64,000 nucleotides of DNA from Oceanospirillaceae bacterium (GCA_015665455.1 JADFAD010000001.1:558001-622000); one strand, 5' to 3'. Positions 27,203 through 38,090 are shown, counted from the first letter of the stretch. Numbers and translations: made by a program. Notes: generated by a model from the letters alone, not told the origin.

Positions 27203-27913
27203 TTGGATTCATGGATTGAAGAACAGCTTCAAATGCTGTCATCAGTGAAAGATAAAGATGAACTGATCGACGGATTATTTAAGTCAGCCAAACTCTTGGG
27301 TTTTGACTATTTTGCTTATGGGTTGCAGGTATCTGTCCCTGTAACTGCGCCGAAAGTAGAATTAATAAACAATTATCCAGATCAATGGAAAGAGCTTTAT
27401 CATAAAAACCAATACGTAAATATTGACCCTACAGTTCAGCATGGGATTCAAACCACTCGACCTGCAATATGGAGCGAGAGTTTATTTTCTGAATCAAGAC
27501 CGCTCTGGGAAGATGCAAACGCACATGGCCTTAGATACGGTTGGGTGCAATCTACCTACGGCCAGAAAGGGGTGTCTGGTTTACTGACTTTGGCCCGTTC
27601 TGAAGACCCTCTCAGTAATAGTGAACTCATAAAGAAAACGCCGTTGCTTGTTTGGTTTACTCAGTTAGCACACTTGGGGCTGCAGGATGTGTTTTTATCT
27701 GAAATGATGCCACAAGCAGAGATTACTTTGACCAATCGAGAATCTGAAGTCATACGTTGGACTGCCGATGGTAAAACTTCTTACGAGATATCTGTGATCG
27801 TAGGCATTGGTGAACGAACGGTGAACTTTCACTTAAATAATGTGATGAAGAAGTTAAACGTTACCAACAAAACTGCGGCGGCAGTACAGGCTGTGTTATT
27901 GGGTTTGATTTAG
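27203..27913 (+). CDS. luxR: LuxR-type quorum-sensing regulator
   Basis: A 236-residue receptor and activator. The ligand domain shows FAYGLQVSV, the W, Y and D ligand-contact residues in QWKELYHKNQYVNIDP, and GVSGLLTLAR. The C-terminal LuxR helix-turn-helix reads LTNRESEVIRWTADGKTSYE then ERTVNFHLNNVMKKL. Translation starts at TTG (27203) with AGGA seven bases upstream; the nearby ATG at 27211 is out of frame. It is divergent from the luxI operon, so it is the cognate receptor. Confidence 0.93.
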   Translation: MDSWIEEQLQMLSSVKDKDELIDGLFKSAKLLGFDYFAYGLQVSVPVTAPKVELINNYPDQWKELYHKNQYVNIDPTVQHGIQTTRPAIWSESLFSESRPLWEDANAHGLRYGWVQSTYGQKGVSGLLTLARSEDPLSNSELIKKTPLLVWFTQLAHLGLQDVFLSEMMPQAEITLTNRESEVIRWTADGKTSYEISVIVGIGERTVNFHLNNVMKKLNVTNKTAAAVQAVLLGLI

Positions 27914-27955
27914 TTTTAATGCGCAGATGTTCAAAACGCTTATCTTAATCTGTTT

Positions 27956-27987
27956 GTGAATAATTCCTATTTAAATGAATTATTCAC
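27956..27987 (+). terminator. Inverted repeat after luxR
   Basis: GTGAATAATTC and GAATTATTCAC form a perfect 11-bp AT-rich stem around a 10-base loop, 43 bases after the luxR stop. There is no T-run, so it may be a weak terminator or a protein-binding site. Confidence 0.45.
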
Positions 27988-28127
27988 CTCTTCCTATAAA
28001 GTAATTCTATCCTTTGAGCATTGCCTCAGATCAGTATTTTAATTCTTAGTGTTTTAGTTGGTTAATGAGCTGGACTCCTTTGTTTATAGGAGGTGTAGGC
28101 AATCTGTTGAGTATATTTTTTATTTGC

Positions 28128-28141
28128 TTGATGTGAATCAT
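28128..28141 (+). promoter_or_regulatory. FNR/DNR box of the nir operon
   Basis: TTGATGTGAATCAT matches TTGAT-N4-ATCAA at nine of ten positions, about 100 bases before nirC. A TTAAAT-like -10 near 28160-28165 fits activation by an FNR/DNR-family protein under low oxygen or NO. Confidence 0.7.
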
Positions 28142-28235
28142 CTAAGCGTAATATGCCGATTAAATGTAGGGCTAATCGGTTTTATACTTTTCCTCGTTGA
28201 GCACGATTAACGCGTTGTGTGTCGAGGTTGTTTGC

Positions 28236-28565
28236 ATGGTTAAACCAAATCTATTACGAAATCTTATCCTTTTGGTGAGCTTGGCTGTCTCTTTGAGTTC
28301 TATTGCTCAATCTCCTGAGCCAGCACGCCAAGATGCTCTTATTCATCTCGTTAAACAAGATTGCGGCTCTTGTCATGGCATGACTTTAAAGGGCGGGCTG
28401 GGTCCTGCATTAACGTCAGAAGAGCTTAAGAATAAACCCGATCAGTATCTTATCGACACCATTCTTTACGGCCGGGAACAGCTGGCTATGCCGCCTTGGA
28501 AAGGTATTTTGACCGAGCAAGAAGTGCATTGGATCGTCAAACAGTTAAAAACGGAGATTGAGTAA
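28236..28565 (+). CDS. nirC: NirC, periplasmic cytochrome c55x
   Basis: A 109-residue periplasmic monohaem cytochrome. From the ATG at 28236, preceded by GAGG, it has a signal peptide ending near SIAQ, then haem site CGSCHGMTLKGGLGPALT and an axial Met in LAMPPWKG. In characterised nir clusters NirC supplies electrons for haem d1 assembly or to NirS. A TTG start 39 bases earlier is less likely. It is the first gene of nirCFDLGHJ. Confidence 0.9.
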   Translation: MVKPNLLRNLILLVSLAVSLSSIAQSPEPARQDALIHLVKQDCGSCHGMTLKGGLGPALTSEELKNKPDQYLIDTILYGREQLAMPPWKGILTEQEVHWIVKQLKTEIE

Positions 28566-29828
28566 ATGAACAGTTTATTAAATAAAGCAGGCGCTGTGGG
28601 TGCGTTTGTATTGATTGGTTTTTTACTTTCGGGGTGCAGCAATCAAAGTTTAAAACCTCAAGCGGATGATCCTACTTCTGTCGACCGTCTTATGGTTACT
28701 GAGGGGGGAAAGGCTACAAGTGAGTTTTTAGCTACAGGGGATTTAGGCGTAATTATTGAGCGAGCCTCGGGGACGGTTCAGATCGTGAATACCACGGATC
28801 AAATAACCTTGGCGAAAGTCGATCAACTCGGTGATTTGTCCCATGCATCGATTGTTTATTCTCGTGATGAGCGTTATGCCTACGTGTTTGGTCGCGATGG
28901 TGGCTTGACCAAAATTGATATTTTGAAACAAGAAGTATCCAAACGAATCATTCAGTCAGGCAACAGCATTGGTGGGGCTATTTCTCAAGACGGTCGATTT
29001 GTTGCTGTTTCAAATTACAAGCCAGGTGGCGTGAAGATATTTGACAGTGAAACGCTTGAACTGGTTGTTGATCTGCCTGCGGTAGGCCGTGATGGCAAGA
29101 CCTCGAAGACGGTTGGATTGGTGGATGCACCGGGCCAGAAGTTTGTGTTCAGCCTCTTTGATTCGGCTGAAATCTGGTTGGTGGACTTATCTTCAGGTGA
29201 ACCTGATGTTACTAAGTTTTTTGATGTGGGGTCTAAACCTTACGACGCATTAATCAGCCCAAATGGTCGTTATTACATCGCAGGATTATATGGTGAAGAT
29301 GGTATGGCGTTGCTGGACCTTTGGTATCCAGAAAAGGGCGTAAAGAAGATACTGCCAAATTATGGCAAAGGCGAACAACGGTTACCTGTTTATAAAATGC
29401 CGCACCTAGAAGGCTGGGCTGTAGCGGGGAATAGAGCGTTTGTGCCTGCGGTTGGCCGCCATGAAGTTTTAGTGGTCGACATGAATACATGGCAGCAAGT
29501 GGGATCTATTCCTGTCCATGGTCAGCCCATTTTTGTCATGGCTCGACCGGATGGACGGCATGTGTGGGTCAATTTTGCTTTTCCTAAGAATGACACGCTG
29601 CAGGTGATTGATACTGAAACGTTATCGATCATTCATGAGAAGAAGCCCGGTAAAGCAGTTTTGCATATGGAGTTTAATCCCCGAGGTGAAAAAGTTTGGG
29701 CGTCCGTTCGTGATGAGAACGAAGTCTGTATTTACGATACACAAACATTTGAAGAACAAAAATGCCTGCCAGCGGACAGCCCGAGTGGCATCTTTTTTAC
29801 TCACCGTGCCCATGTGATTGGTTTGTAG
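28566..29828 (+). CDS. nirF: NirF, haem d1 biosynthesis protein
   Basis: A 420-residue d1-domain-like beta propeller used in the late steps of haem d1 synthesis (12,18-didecarboxysirohaem conversion). It has a lipoprotein signal (FLLSGCSNQ), then propeller strands including AYVFGRDGGLTKID, VAVSNYKPGGVKIFD and LHMEFNPRGEKVW. It resembles the d1 domain of NirS but lacks a cytochrome c domain, as expected. It starts at the nirC stop and overlaps the open frame of nirD slightly. Confidence 0.93.
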   Translation: MNSLLNKAGAVGAFVLIGFLLSGCSNQSLKPQADDPTSVDRLMVTEGGKATSEFLATGDLGVIIERASGTVQIVNTTDQITLAKVDQLGDLSHASIVYSRDERYAYVFGRDGGLTKIDILKQEVSKRIIQSGNSIGGAISQDGRFVAVSNYKPGGVKIFDSETLELVVDLPAVGRDGKTSKTVGLVDAPGQKFVFSLFDSAEIWLVDLSSGEPDVTKFFDVGSKPYDALISPNGRYYIAGLYGEDGMALLDLWYPEKGVKKILPNYGKGEQRLPVYKMPHLEGWAVAGNRAFVPAVGRHEVLVVDMNTWQQVGSIPVHGQPIFVMARPDGRHVWVNFAFPKNDTLQVIDTETLSIIHEKKPGKAVLHMEFNPRGEKVWASVRDENEVCIYDTQTFEEQKCLPADSPSGIFFTHRAHVIGL

Positions 29829-29856
29829 CGAATTGTTGATGAGAGAGGAATATTCA

Positions 29857-30309
29857 ATGGAAGTTTTGGATCAACGACTCATTGATGAGTACCAAAAAGG
29901 ATTACCTGTATCGTCACGCCCTTATTTGGACATGGCGAAACGACTGAATGTTACCGAGGATGACATCCTTGAATCCCTTGATCGTCTGACGAAAAGCGGC
30001 GTTTTATCCCGTGTGGGGCCTGTCTTTAATCATAAAAAAGCGGGTGCTTCCATCTTGGCAGCAATGGCGGTACCAGATGAAAAAATGAAAGACATTGCGG
30101 GGCGAGTCAATGCCTTTGACGGGGTGAATCATAACTACGCAAGAGAGCATGAATTTAATTTATGGTTCGTGGTAACGGCGCCAGACCAAGCCCAATTAGA
30201 AAATACCATTACCGCCATTGAAGACGCGTGCGGCTATGGGGTGATGTCTTTGCCTATGGTGAAAAGTTATTACCTTGATCTCGGATTTAAAATTCAATGG
30301 AATCAATAG
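29857..30309 (+). CDS. nirD: NirD, Lrp/AsnC-like sirohaem decarboxylase subunit
   Basis: A 150-residue AsnC-fold protein; the ATG at 29857 follows GAGAGAGGA. It shows a helix-turn-helix-like first half (GLPVSSRPYLDMAKRL) and the decarboxylase half with GVNHNYAREHEFNLWFVV, where the conserved His/Tyr/Arg set resides. With its paralogues it decarboxylates sirohaem to didecarboxysirohaem. The D label rests on order after nirF and similarity to nirG. Confidence 0.85.
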   Translation: MEVLDQRLIDEYQKGLPVSSRPYLDMAKRLNVTEDDILESLDRLTKSGVLSRVGPVFNHKKAGASILAAMAVPDEKMKDIAGRVNAFDGVNHNYAREHEFNLWFVVTAPDQAQLENTITAIEDACGYGVMSLPMVKSYYLDLGFKIQWNQ

Positions 30310-30332
30310 CCTAATATACAGGTGGCTCGGAA

Positions 30333-30956
30333 ATGAATGACAACCAATTAATTGCCAATACACTCGGACGCGCATTGTTGGACGAAAGAAACCAACTGCG
30401 CTTAAGGCAAGCAATTCAAGACGGTTTACCGCTTACCAGACAGCCCTATAAAACGTTGGCCATTGCCTTGGGAATCAAAGAGCAACAGGTACTTGATACG
30501 ATTCAATACTGGACTGAGTCGGATCTTATTAAACGTCTCGGGTTGGTGGTTAAGCATCATTCATTGGGTTATCGAGCAAATGCGATGGTGGTTTGGGATG
30601 TGCCGGCTGATGATGTGGACCGAGTTGGCGAATTATTAAGCCAGTGCGATGTGGTGACACTTTGTTATCAGCGACCACGTCGCTTGCCGCATTGGCGATA
30701 TAACCTGTTTAGCATGATCCATGGCAAGGATCGGTCAATGGTTTTAGAACAATTAGCGGATTTGATTGCGGAGAATCAATTAGACGGTTTCCAAAGAGAT
30801 GTACTCTTCAGTTATCGCTTGTTTAAGCAATGCGGTGGGCATTACGCAAATGGTGAGTGTTCATCGCGAAATTCTGAGAGAGAGCAAGCTGAAAGCGGGC
30901 AATCGATGAAGCACGCTCAGCCATCGATTAAAGAAACACAGGTAGCTTATGGATAA
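30333..30956 (+). CDS. nirL: NirL, sirohaem decarboxylase subunit with long C-tail
   Basis: A 207-residue paralogue of NirD/G/H. The core contains GLPLTRQPYKTLAIALG, VVKHHSLGYRANAMVVWDV and LCYQRPRRLPHWRYNLFSMI. About 35 residues of hydrophilic tail after the core are not shared by the neighbours. It overlaps nirG by eight bases. The L/H pair in this cluster share the CYQRPR-WxYNLF motif, while D and G share NHNYxREHE. Confidence 0.85.
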   Translation: MNDNQLIANTLGRALLDERNQLRLRQAIQDGLPLTRQPYKTLAIALGIKEQQVLDTIQYWTESDLIKRLGLVVKHHSLGYRANAMVVWDVPADDVDRVGELLSQCDVVTLCYQRPRRLPHWRYNLFSMIHGKDRSMVLEQLADLIAENQLDGFQRDVLFSYRLFKQCGGHYANGECSSRNSEREQAESGQSMKHAQPSIKETQVAYG

Positions 30957-31407
30957 CATTGATCGTGATTTAATAAATTTGCTCCAAGGGGGCTTTCCAT
31001 TATTTCCTCGTCCTTTTTTGGTGGTTGCTAATCAGCTTCGTGACGTGAATGAGACGTTGACAGAGCAAAACGTGATGGATCGGGTTCAACGTTTGTTGGA
31101 TGACGGGTTCCTCAGTCGATTTGGCCCAATGTTTCAAGCCGAACGATTGGGCGGTGGTTTGACCTTAGCGGCAATGAAAGTTGAGGCGGAAGATTATGAT
31201 CGAGTGGCAGGTCAAGTGAACGATTTTTGTGAAGTTGCTCATAACTACCAACGTGAACATGAACTCAACATGTGGTTTGTATTAGCCACTGAAACACCGG
31301 AAGGCATTGAGGATACTATTCAAAAGATGGAAGAAGTTACGGGATACTCTGTCTTTAATATGCCGAAAAAGGAGGAGTTTTATGTCGGGCTTCGCTTTGA
31401 ACTCTAA
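30949..31407 (+). CDS. nirG: NirG, sirohaem decarboxylase subunit
   Basis: A 152-residue Lrp/AsnC-like protein with GFPLFPRPFLVVANQL, FLSRFGPMFQAERLGGG and EVAHNYQREHELNMWFVLA. The last motif matches NirD, so the two probably play equivalent roles in hetero-oligomers with L and H. It overlaps both neighbours, so translation is coupled. Confidence 0.87.
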   Translation: MDNIDRDLINLLQGGFPLFPRPFLVVANQLRDVNETLTEQNVMDRVQRLLDDGFLSRFGPMFQAERLGGGLTLAAMKVEAEDYDRVAGQVNDFCEVAHNYQREHELNMWFVLATETPEGIEDTIQKMEEVTGYSVFNMPKKEEFYVGLRFEL

Positions 31408-31915
31408 TGATGAATTAGCTCGTGATTACCTGTTAACGCCATTGGATAGAGCGTTGGTGGTTGCAACGCAAGAAGGCCTTCCTGTCACGGCGCAACCGTA
31501 TTTAGCGGTTGCTCAACAGTTGGGCATTTCAGAAGACGAAGTGATTTTTCGTTTAGAAAAGATGAAAGAGTTTGGTGTCATTCGGAGAATAGCCGCGGTT
31601 CCAAACCATTATCGAATCGGTTTTAAAGCTAATGGCATGACCGTTTGGGACATTGAAGACGAAAAGATAAAAGAGTTAGGCATGAAGATCGGACAATTGC
31701 CTTATGTAAGTCATTGCTATCAAAGACCACGTCATGAACCGTATTGGTCTTACAACCTGTTTGCCATGGTGCACGGTACTGAACGGTCTCAAGTTGAAGA
31801 ACGAGCAGAACTGGTGAGAGAAATGCTAGGTGATGCTTGCCGGAAGCACGAGATTTTGTACAGCTCCAAAATTTTAAAAAAGACCGGGTTGCGTTTTTCG
31901 ACCCCAAATAAGTGA
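31382..31915 (+). CDS. nirH: NirH, sirohaem decarboxylase subunit
   Basis: A 177-residue paralogue from the ATG at 31382, which follows AAGGAGG; an upstream open frame is a shadow of nirG. Motifs are GLPVTAQPYLAVAQQLG, VPNHYRIGFKANGMTVWDI and HCYQRPRHEPYWSYNLFAMV. It overlaps nirG by 26 bases. It pairs in motif type with NirL. Confidence 0.87.
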   Translation: MSGFALNSNDELARDYLLTPLDRALVVATQEGLPVTAQPYLAVAQQLGISEDEVIFRLEKMKEFGVIRRIAAVPNHYRIGFKANGMTVWDIEDEKIKELGMKIGQLPYVSHCYQRPRHEPYWSYNLFAMVHGTERSQVEERAELVREMLGDACRKHEILYSSKILKKTGLRFSTPNK

Positions 31916-31951
31916 TTAAGTAAGTGTCTGAGGTTGATTGAGGATTAAGAT

Positions 31952-33199
31952 ATGTTTCGAATTACCCAATATATGAAAACCTTACTTGAGCCTCAGCCAG
32001 TGGGGCCTGCAAGGCAACCGCCGGGGCCTGTTGTGATCTGGAACCTCATTCGTCGTTGTAATTTGACCTGCAAACATTGTTATTCCATTTCAGCCGACAT
32101 TGATTTTAAAGGTGAACTGACGACGCAAGAAGTCTACGACACCATGGATGATCTAAAAGAATTTCAAGTACCTGTTTTGATTCTTTCGGGTGGCGAACCG
32201 CTGCTACGACCAGATATTTATGATATTTCAAAGCGCGCTAAAGCCATGGGGTTTTACGTGGGCTTATCTAGTAATGGCACGCTCATTACTGAAGAGAATA
32301 TCGATCAAATAGCTGAGGTGGGGTATGACTACGTTGGTGTGAGTTTGGATGGCATCCGTGAAACACACGATGAATTTCGTCAAAAGAAAGGCGCGTTCGA
32401 TGAGTCAATGAAAGGCATCAAGCTTTGTCAGGATCGAGGCATAAAAGTGGGCATTCGTTTTACTCTGACGCAAGACAACGCGCATGAATTACCGAAAATG
32501 CTCGACTTAATGGATGAGCATGATCTGGACAAGTTCTATTTGTCTCATTTGAACTACGCAGGCCGAGGCAATCGTAATCGTAAGCGTGATGTATTTCATC
32601 AAATGACTCGTGATGCATTGGATATGATTTTTGATCGCAGTTGGAATGAGCTACAGCGTGGTATCCATCGAGAATACGTGACGGGCAACAACGACGCGGA
32701 TGGCCCTTATTTACTTCAATGGGCTGAGAAACATGTACCTGATGAGGTGCTCGCTTTACGCCAACGGTTAGACAACTGGGGAGGCAACTCCTCAGGCGTG
32801 AACATCTCTAATATTGATAACTTGGGGAATGTGCACCCAGATACGTTTTGGTGGGATTACACCTTAGGGAATGTGAGGGATAAACCTTTCTCTGACATTT
32901 GGCGGGAGCCGAACGATGAACTGATGACGAACTTTAGGCGAACACCAAGGCCCGTGAAGGGGCGTTGCGCGGACTGCCAATATTTATCCGTTTGCGGTGG
33001 TAATACGCGTGTTCGAGCCTATCAATTAACCGGTGATGCATGGGCTGAAGACCCAGCGTGTTATCTCTCTAATGAAGAAATTGGCGTAGAGCAGAATGAA
33101 GACGATCGCATTGAATTACCGAACCAGCACCCTGAAGTGAAATTTCACCAACAAAACCAAGCGGTGCAAAAAAAAGCAATCAAGGCCATTAATCTTTAA
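31952..33199 (+). CDS. nirJ: NirJ, radical SAM haem d1 synthase
   Basis: A 415-residue radical SAM enzyme that installs the d1 oxo groups from didecarboxysirohaem. The cluster motif is CNLTCKHCY near residue 35, followed by ILSGGEPLLRPD (SAM-binding GGE). The C-terminal cysteine-rich region CADCQYLSVCGG and a later Cys give the SPASM-like auxiliary cluster. It closes the nirCFDLGHJ operon. Confidence 0.95.
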   Translation: MFRITQYMKTLLEPQPVGPARQPPGPVVIWNLIRRCNLTCKHCYSISADIDFKGELTTQEVYDTMDDLKEFQVPVLILSGGEPLLRPDIYDISKRAKAMGFYVGLSSNGTLITEENIDQIAEVGYDYVGVSLDGIRETHDEFRQKKGAFDESMKGIKLCQDRGIKVGIRFTLTQDNAHELPKMLDLMDEHDLDKFYLSHLNYAGRGNRNRKRDVFHQMTRDALDMIFDRSWNELQRGIHREYVTGNNDADGPYLLQWAEKHVPDEVLALRQRLDNWGGNSSGVNISNIDNLGNVHPDTFWWDYTLGNVRDKPFSDIWREPNDELMTNFRRTPRPVKGRCADCQYLSVCGGNTRVRAYQLTGDAWAEDPACYLSNEEIGVEQNEDDRIELPNQHPEVKFHQQNQAVQKKAIKAINL

Positions 33200-33245
33200 G
33201 GGCGTTTGAATGCGTTAATGATGAATGTATGAACTATGTTTGACA

Positions 33246-33356
33246 GAAGGATTGATCTGAAGGATTCGATCTGAAGGATTCGATCTGAAGGATTCGATCT
33301 GAAGGATTCGATCTGAAGGATTCGATCTGAAGGATTCGATCTGAAGGATTCGATCT
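33246..33356. repeat. 14-bp tandem repeat between nirJ and nirE
   Basis: Seven perfect head-to-tail copies of GAAGGATTCGATCT occupy 33259-33356, preceded by one copy lacking a base (33246-33258). Each unit contains a GATC site. The array fills most of the nirJ-nirE spacer. It has no spacers and no dyads typical of CRISPR. Copy number is likely to vary between strains. Confidence 0.95.
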
Positions 33357-33432
33357 GGATCATTTGTCGAGTAAACATTGGTAGTAGGTTGTTGAAGAAA
33401 TAGAGCTCAAAAGAGCCGATGAGGAGAACACC

Positions 33433-34338
33433 ATGGTTGTGACGAAAACCATAGAGTTAGCGAGCAACAATGACGACGCTCAAACGAATAAGCCAAACAT
33501 GCCAACAGCACTGTATGAGAAAGTACTGCCTGAGAAAGCGCTATTTAAGACGGCACCGAAACTTCATAAAGGGCAGGTAGCTTTAGTCGGTGCAGGCCCA
33601 GGTGACCCCGGGTTATTAACCTTGAATGCGCTTCTATTGATTCAGCAGGCCGATGTCATTGTGTGTGATCGGCTTGTGTCACCTGAAATCATGGCATTAA
33701 AACCAGAGAACTCCGAACTCATTAATGCTGGGAAAAGCTGCAAAGAACATTTGCTGACGCAAGATGAGACGAATGAGGTACTGGTTCAGCAAGCCTTAAA
33801 AGGCAAACGGGTTGTTCGTTTAAAAGGCGGTGATCCCTATATCTTTGGACGTGGAGGAGAAGAGGTTGAATACCTTATCGCTCATCAAATAGAGTCCATT
33901 GTAGTACCGGGCATTACGTCTGCGTCCGGTTGTTCATCCTACGCTGGCTTTCCATTAACGCATCGAGACTTCGCTCAATCCGTCACCTTTGTCACAGGGC
34001 ATCGAATGAAAGACGGAACGCTCGACTTGGACTGGAAAGCGTTCGCAAGCAGTGACAGAACCGTCGTTTTCTACATGGGATTGGCGAACGCTCAACTAAT
34101 TTCAGACAACCTACAAAGCCAAGGCCGAAGTGCAGAGACGCCTGTTGCGCTTATTGAACGTGGCACAACGCCAAAACAACGTGTCGTAGTGACTCATTTA
34201 TCGGGTTTACCTGACGCCATTAAAGACAATAACTTGAAGCCGCCCACCATGATTATCGTTGGTGAAGTAGTGTCGTTGGCTGAGAAAAACAGATCGCTAG
34301 CGGAGCGCGTGAGCAATCACTCCCGTCAAACGGGGTAG
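33433..34338 (+). CDS. nirE: NirE, uroporphyrinogen-III C-methyltransferase
   Basis: A 301-residue SAM-dependent enzyme making precorrin-2 for haem d1. The family signature VGAGPGDPGLLTLNALLLIQ and VRLKGGDPYIFGRGGEE are clear, with ITSASGCSSYAGFPLTHRD further on. About 45 N-terminal residues precede the core. It is cut off from nirJ by the tandem repeat array and leads into nirN. A siroheme-pathway CobA is less likely in this context. Confidence 0.92.
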   Translation: MVVTKTIELASNNDDAQTNKPNMPTALYEKVLPEKALFKTAPKLHKGQVALVGAGPGDPGLLTLNALLLIQQADVIVCDRLVSPEIMALKPENSELINAGKSCKEHLLTQDETNEVLVQQALKGKRVVRLKGGDPYIFGRGGEEVEYLIAHQIESIVVPGITSASGCSSYAGFPLTHRDFAQSVTFVTGHRMKDGTLDLDWKAFASSDRTVVFYMGLANAQLISDNLQSQGRSAETPVALIERGTTPKQRVVVTHLSGLPDAIKDNNLKPPTMIIVGEVVSLAEKNRSLAERVSNHSRQTG

Positions 34339-34387
34339 GGGCTGAAGGAATCAAGGTGTTGAGTCGATCGGTGAATCTAAGTAGTAG

Positions 34388-35905
34388 GTGTCTATGAAAA
34401 AATCATTTTTTGCTGTTGTGTTGTTGGGGTTGGCGTTTGGAGTGGTTGCGAACGTTCAGACCGAGACGGAATCCTTGTATAAAGAACATTGCAGCAGTTG
34501 TCATGGGGTTGAACGTTTAGGGGGAATGGGGCCTGCATTGTTGCCTGAAAACCTTTCTCGATTACGCAAAAGTAAAGCCCTCTCAGTGATTGCCAATGGT
34601 CGTGCAGCAACACAAATGCCTGCCTTCGAAGCGGTGTTGTCGGCAGAACAGATAGCTGCGCTTGTGGAACATGTCTATACCAAGCCTAAACACAAACCTG
34701 AATGGTCTGATCAGGACATCGAAGCCAGCCAAATCGTGAACTTCAAACCTAAAGAGTTACCTGCGAAGCCTGTCTTTGATGCGGACATGATGAATCTATT
34801 CTTGGTGGTGGAGTTGGGGGATCATCATGTCACATTGCTCAATGGGGATACGTTTGAGCCGATTCATCGTTTTAAAAGCCGTTTTGCATTGCACGGCGGG
34901 CCAAAGTATTCGCCGGATGGTCGGTTTGTTTATTTCGCTTCTCGCGACGGTTGGATTACTAAGTACGATATTTATAACTTGAAAGTCGTTGCTGAGGTGC
35001 GTGCAGGGATTAATACACGAAACCTTGCAGTGTCTTCGGACGGGAAGTCCGTCATGGTGGCGAATTATCTGCCCAACAACTTGGTGCTGTTTGATGCAGA
35101 AAGTTTGGACCTTATGAATGTTTATCCGGTAATTAATGCGTCAGGTCAAACTTCAAGAGTAAGCGCCGTTTATAATGCCCCACCTAGAAACACCTTTATT
35201 GCCGCATTGAAAGACGTGAAAGAGGTTTGGGAGATACCGTACCGATCGTCAGATACAACGCTGACGACAGGAAACAGAGTGGCGGAAGTACGAACGATAG
35301 AAGTTAATGACTATCTGGATGACTTCTTCTTCGATCCCGATTACAAACTGCTTATAGGTGCGTCAAGAGACGCCAGTGGCGGGCAAGTGGTGGACTTGGA
35401 CCAAGGCAAGGTAACGTCTTCCATTCCGCTGCCTGGTATGCCTCATCTTGGCTCAGGCATTACATGGGAATATCAGGACAAACAAGTACTTGCTACGCCT
35501 AATCTGAAAGAAGGTAAGGTTTCGGTCATTGATATGTCGAACTGGGAAGTCATTAAAGAGATTCAAACGGAAGGGCCTGGTTTCTTTATGCGCAGCCATG
35601 AAAAATCGCCGTACGCTTGGGTTGACGTGTTCTTCGGACCGAATAAAGAAGCGGTGCATGTCATTGATAAGAGCACACTGGAGATCGTAAAGACCTTAAG
35701 GCCTTCACCGGGGAAAACCGCAGCGCATGTGGAATTCACCAAAGATGGATCGAAAGTTCTACTGAGCATCTGGGACATGGACGGAGAGGTGATTGTTTAT
35801 GATGCAACTACCTTGAAAGAGGAAAAGCGTTTGCCTATGGTGAAACCGTCCGGAAAGTACAACGTGTGGAATAAAACACAGTATGAGCGGGGGACAAGTC
35901 ATTAA
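34388..35905 (+). CDS. nirN: NirN, c/d1-type cytochrome for haem d1 maturation
   Basis: A 505-residue periplasmic protein: signal peptide, a cytochrome c domain with CSSCHGVERLGGMGPALLP, then an eight-bladed d1-type propeller (YFASRDGWITKYDIYNL, ALHGGPKYSPDG, HVEFTKDGSKVL). NirN performs the last desaturation of dihydro-d1 and hands d1 to NirS. It is set apart from NirS here by its shorter cytochrome domain and position at the end of the biosynthesis genes. Confidence 0.9.
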   Translation: MSMKKSFFAVVLLGLAFGVVANVQTETESLYKEHCSSCHGVERLGGMGPALLPENLSRLRKSKALSVIANGRAATQMPAFEAVLSAEQIAALVEHVYTKPKHKPEWSDQDIEASQIVNFKPKELPAKPVFDADMMNLFLVVELGDHHVTLLNGDTFEPIHRFKSRFALHGGPKYSPDGRFVYFASRDGWITKYDIYNLKVVAEVRAGINTRNLAVSSDGKSVMVANYLPNNLVLFDAESLDLMNVYPVINASGQTSRVSAVYNAPPRNTFIAALKDVKEVWEIPYRSSDTTLTTGNRVAEVRTIEVNDYLDDFFFDPDYKLLIGASRDASGGQVVDLDQGKVTSSIPLPGMPHLGSGITWEYQDKQVLATPNLKEGKVSVIDMSNWEVIKEIQTEGPGFFMRSHEKSPYAWVDVFFGPNKEAVHVIDKSTLEIVKTLRPSPGKTAAHVEFTKDGSKVLLSIWDMDGEVIVYDATTLKEEKRLPMVKPSGKYNVWNKTQYERGTSH

Positions 35906-35946
35906 CTGTCTTTGTGCTAATTAGTTAGATTGTATTTTAAATATAG

Positions 35947-35982
35947 CGGGTTAATTTGTTTATTAATTAACCCGTATTTTCT
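35947..35982 (+). terminator. Terminator after nirN
   Basis: CGGGTTAATT (35947-35956) pairs perfectly with AATTAACCCG (35965-35974) and TATTTTCT follows, 41 bases after the nirN stop. Confidence 0.7.
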
Positions 35983-36072
35983 GCGTTTCTGAAAAACCCT
36001 CCTTGTAAAAATCCCCTTTAAAACCAAGCTTCTACCTTGATTTAAAATAACTGAGTAAATCGCTCGGATTTA

Positions 36073-36113
36073 TTGATCTGAGTCAGTAACAAAAATGGTG
36101 GTCAGCGTATCTT
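36073..36113 (+). promoter_or_regulatory. FNR/DNR-type promoter of norCB
   Basis: TTGATCTGAGTCAG at 36073-36086 matches TTGAT-N4-ATCAA at eight of ten positions. A TATCTT -10 sits at 36108-36113, giving about 41.5 bases from box centre to the expected start point. Confidence 0.65.
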
Positions 36114-36152
36114 GTCCCTGTACAACAACTTTAATAGTCGAGGAGAAATGCC

Positions 36153-38001
<1,849 letters not shown>

Positions 38002-38047
38002 ATAGCACTTAGTATCTATGACTCCTTATCCGGATGGATAAGGAAAG

Positions 38048-38090
38048 AAAAGCCGGAATTGGTGATGAAACTGATTCCGGCTTTTTTCTT
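38048..38090 (+). terminator. Strong terminator after norB
   Basis: AAAAGCCGGAAT (38048-38059) pairs with ATTCCGGCTTTT (38074-38085) and a T-run follows. It separates norCB from the downstream 4Fe-4S gene, which must then use its own promoter or read-through. Confidence 0.85.

Noticed and set aside
33246-33356. CRISPR array
   Set aside because: The units are directly contiguous 14-mers with no spacers and no cas genes nearby.
34388-35905. Second nirS
   Set aside because: The position after nirE and the short cytochrome domain fit NirN better; the NirS landmarks are in the gene at 52385.
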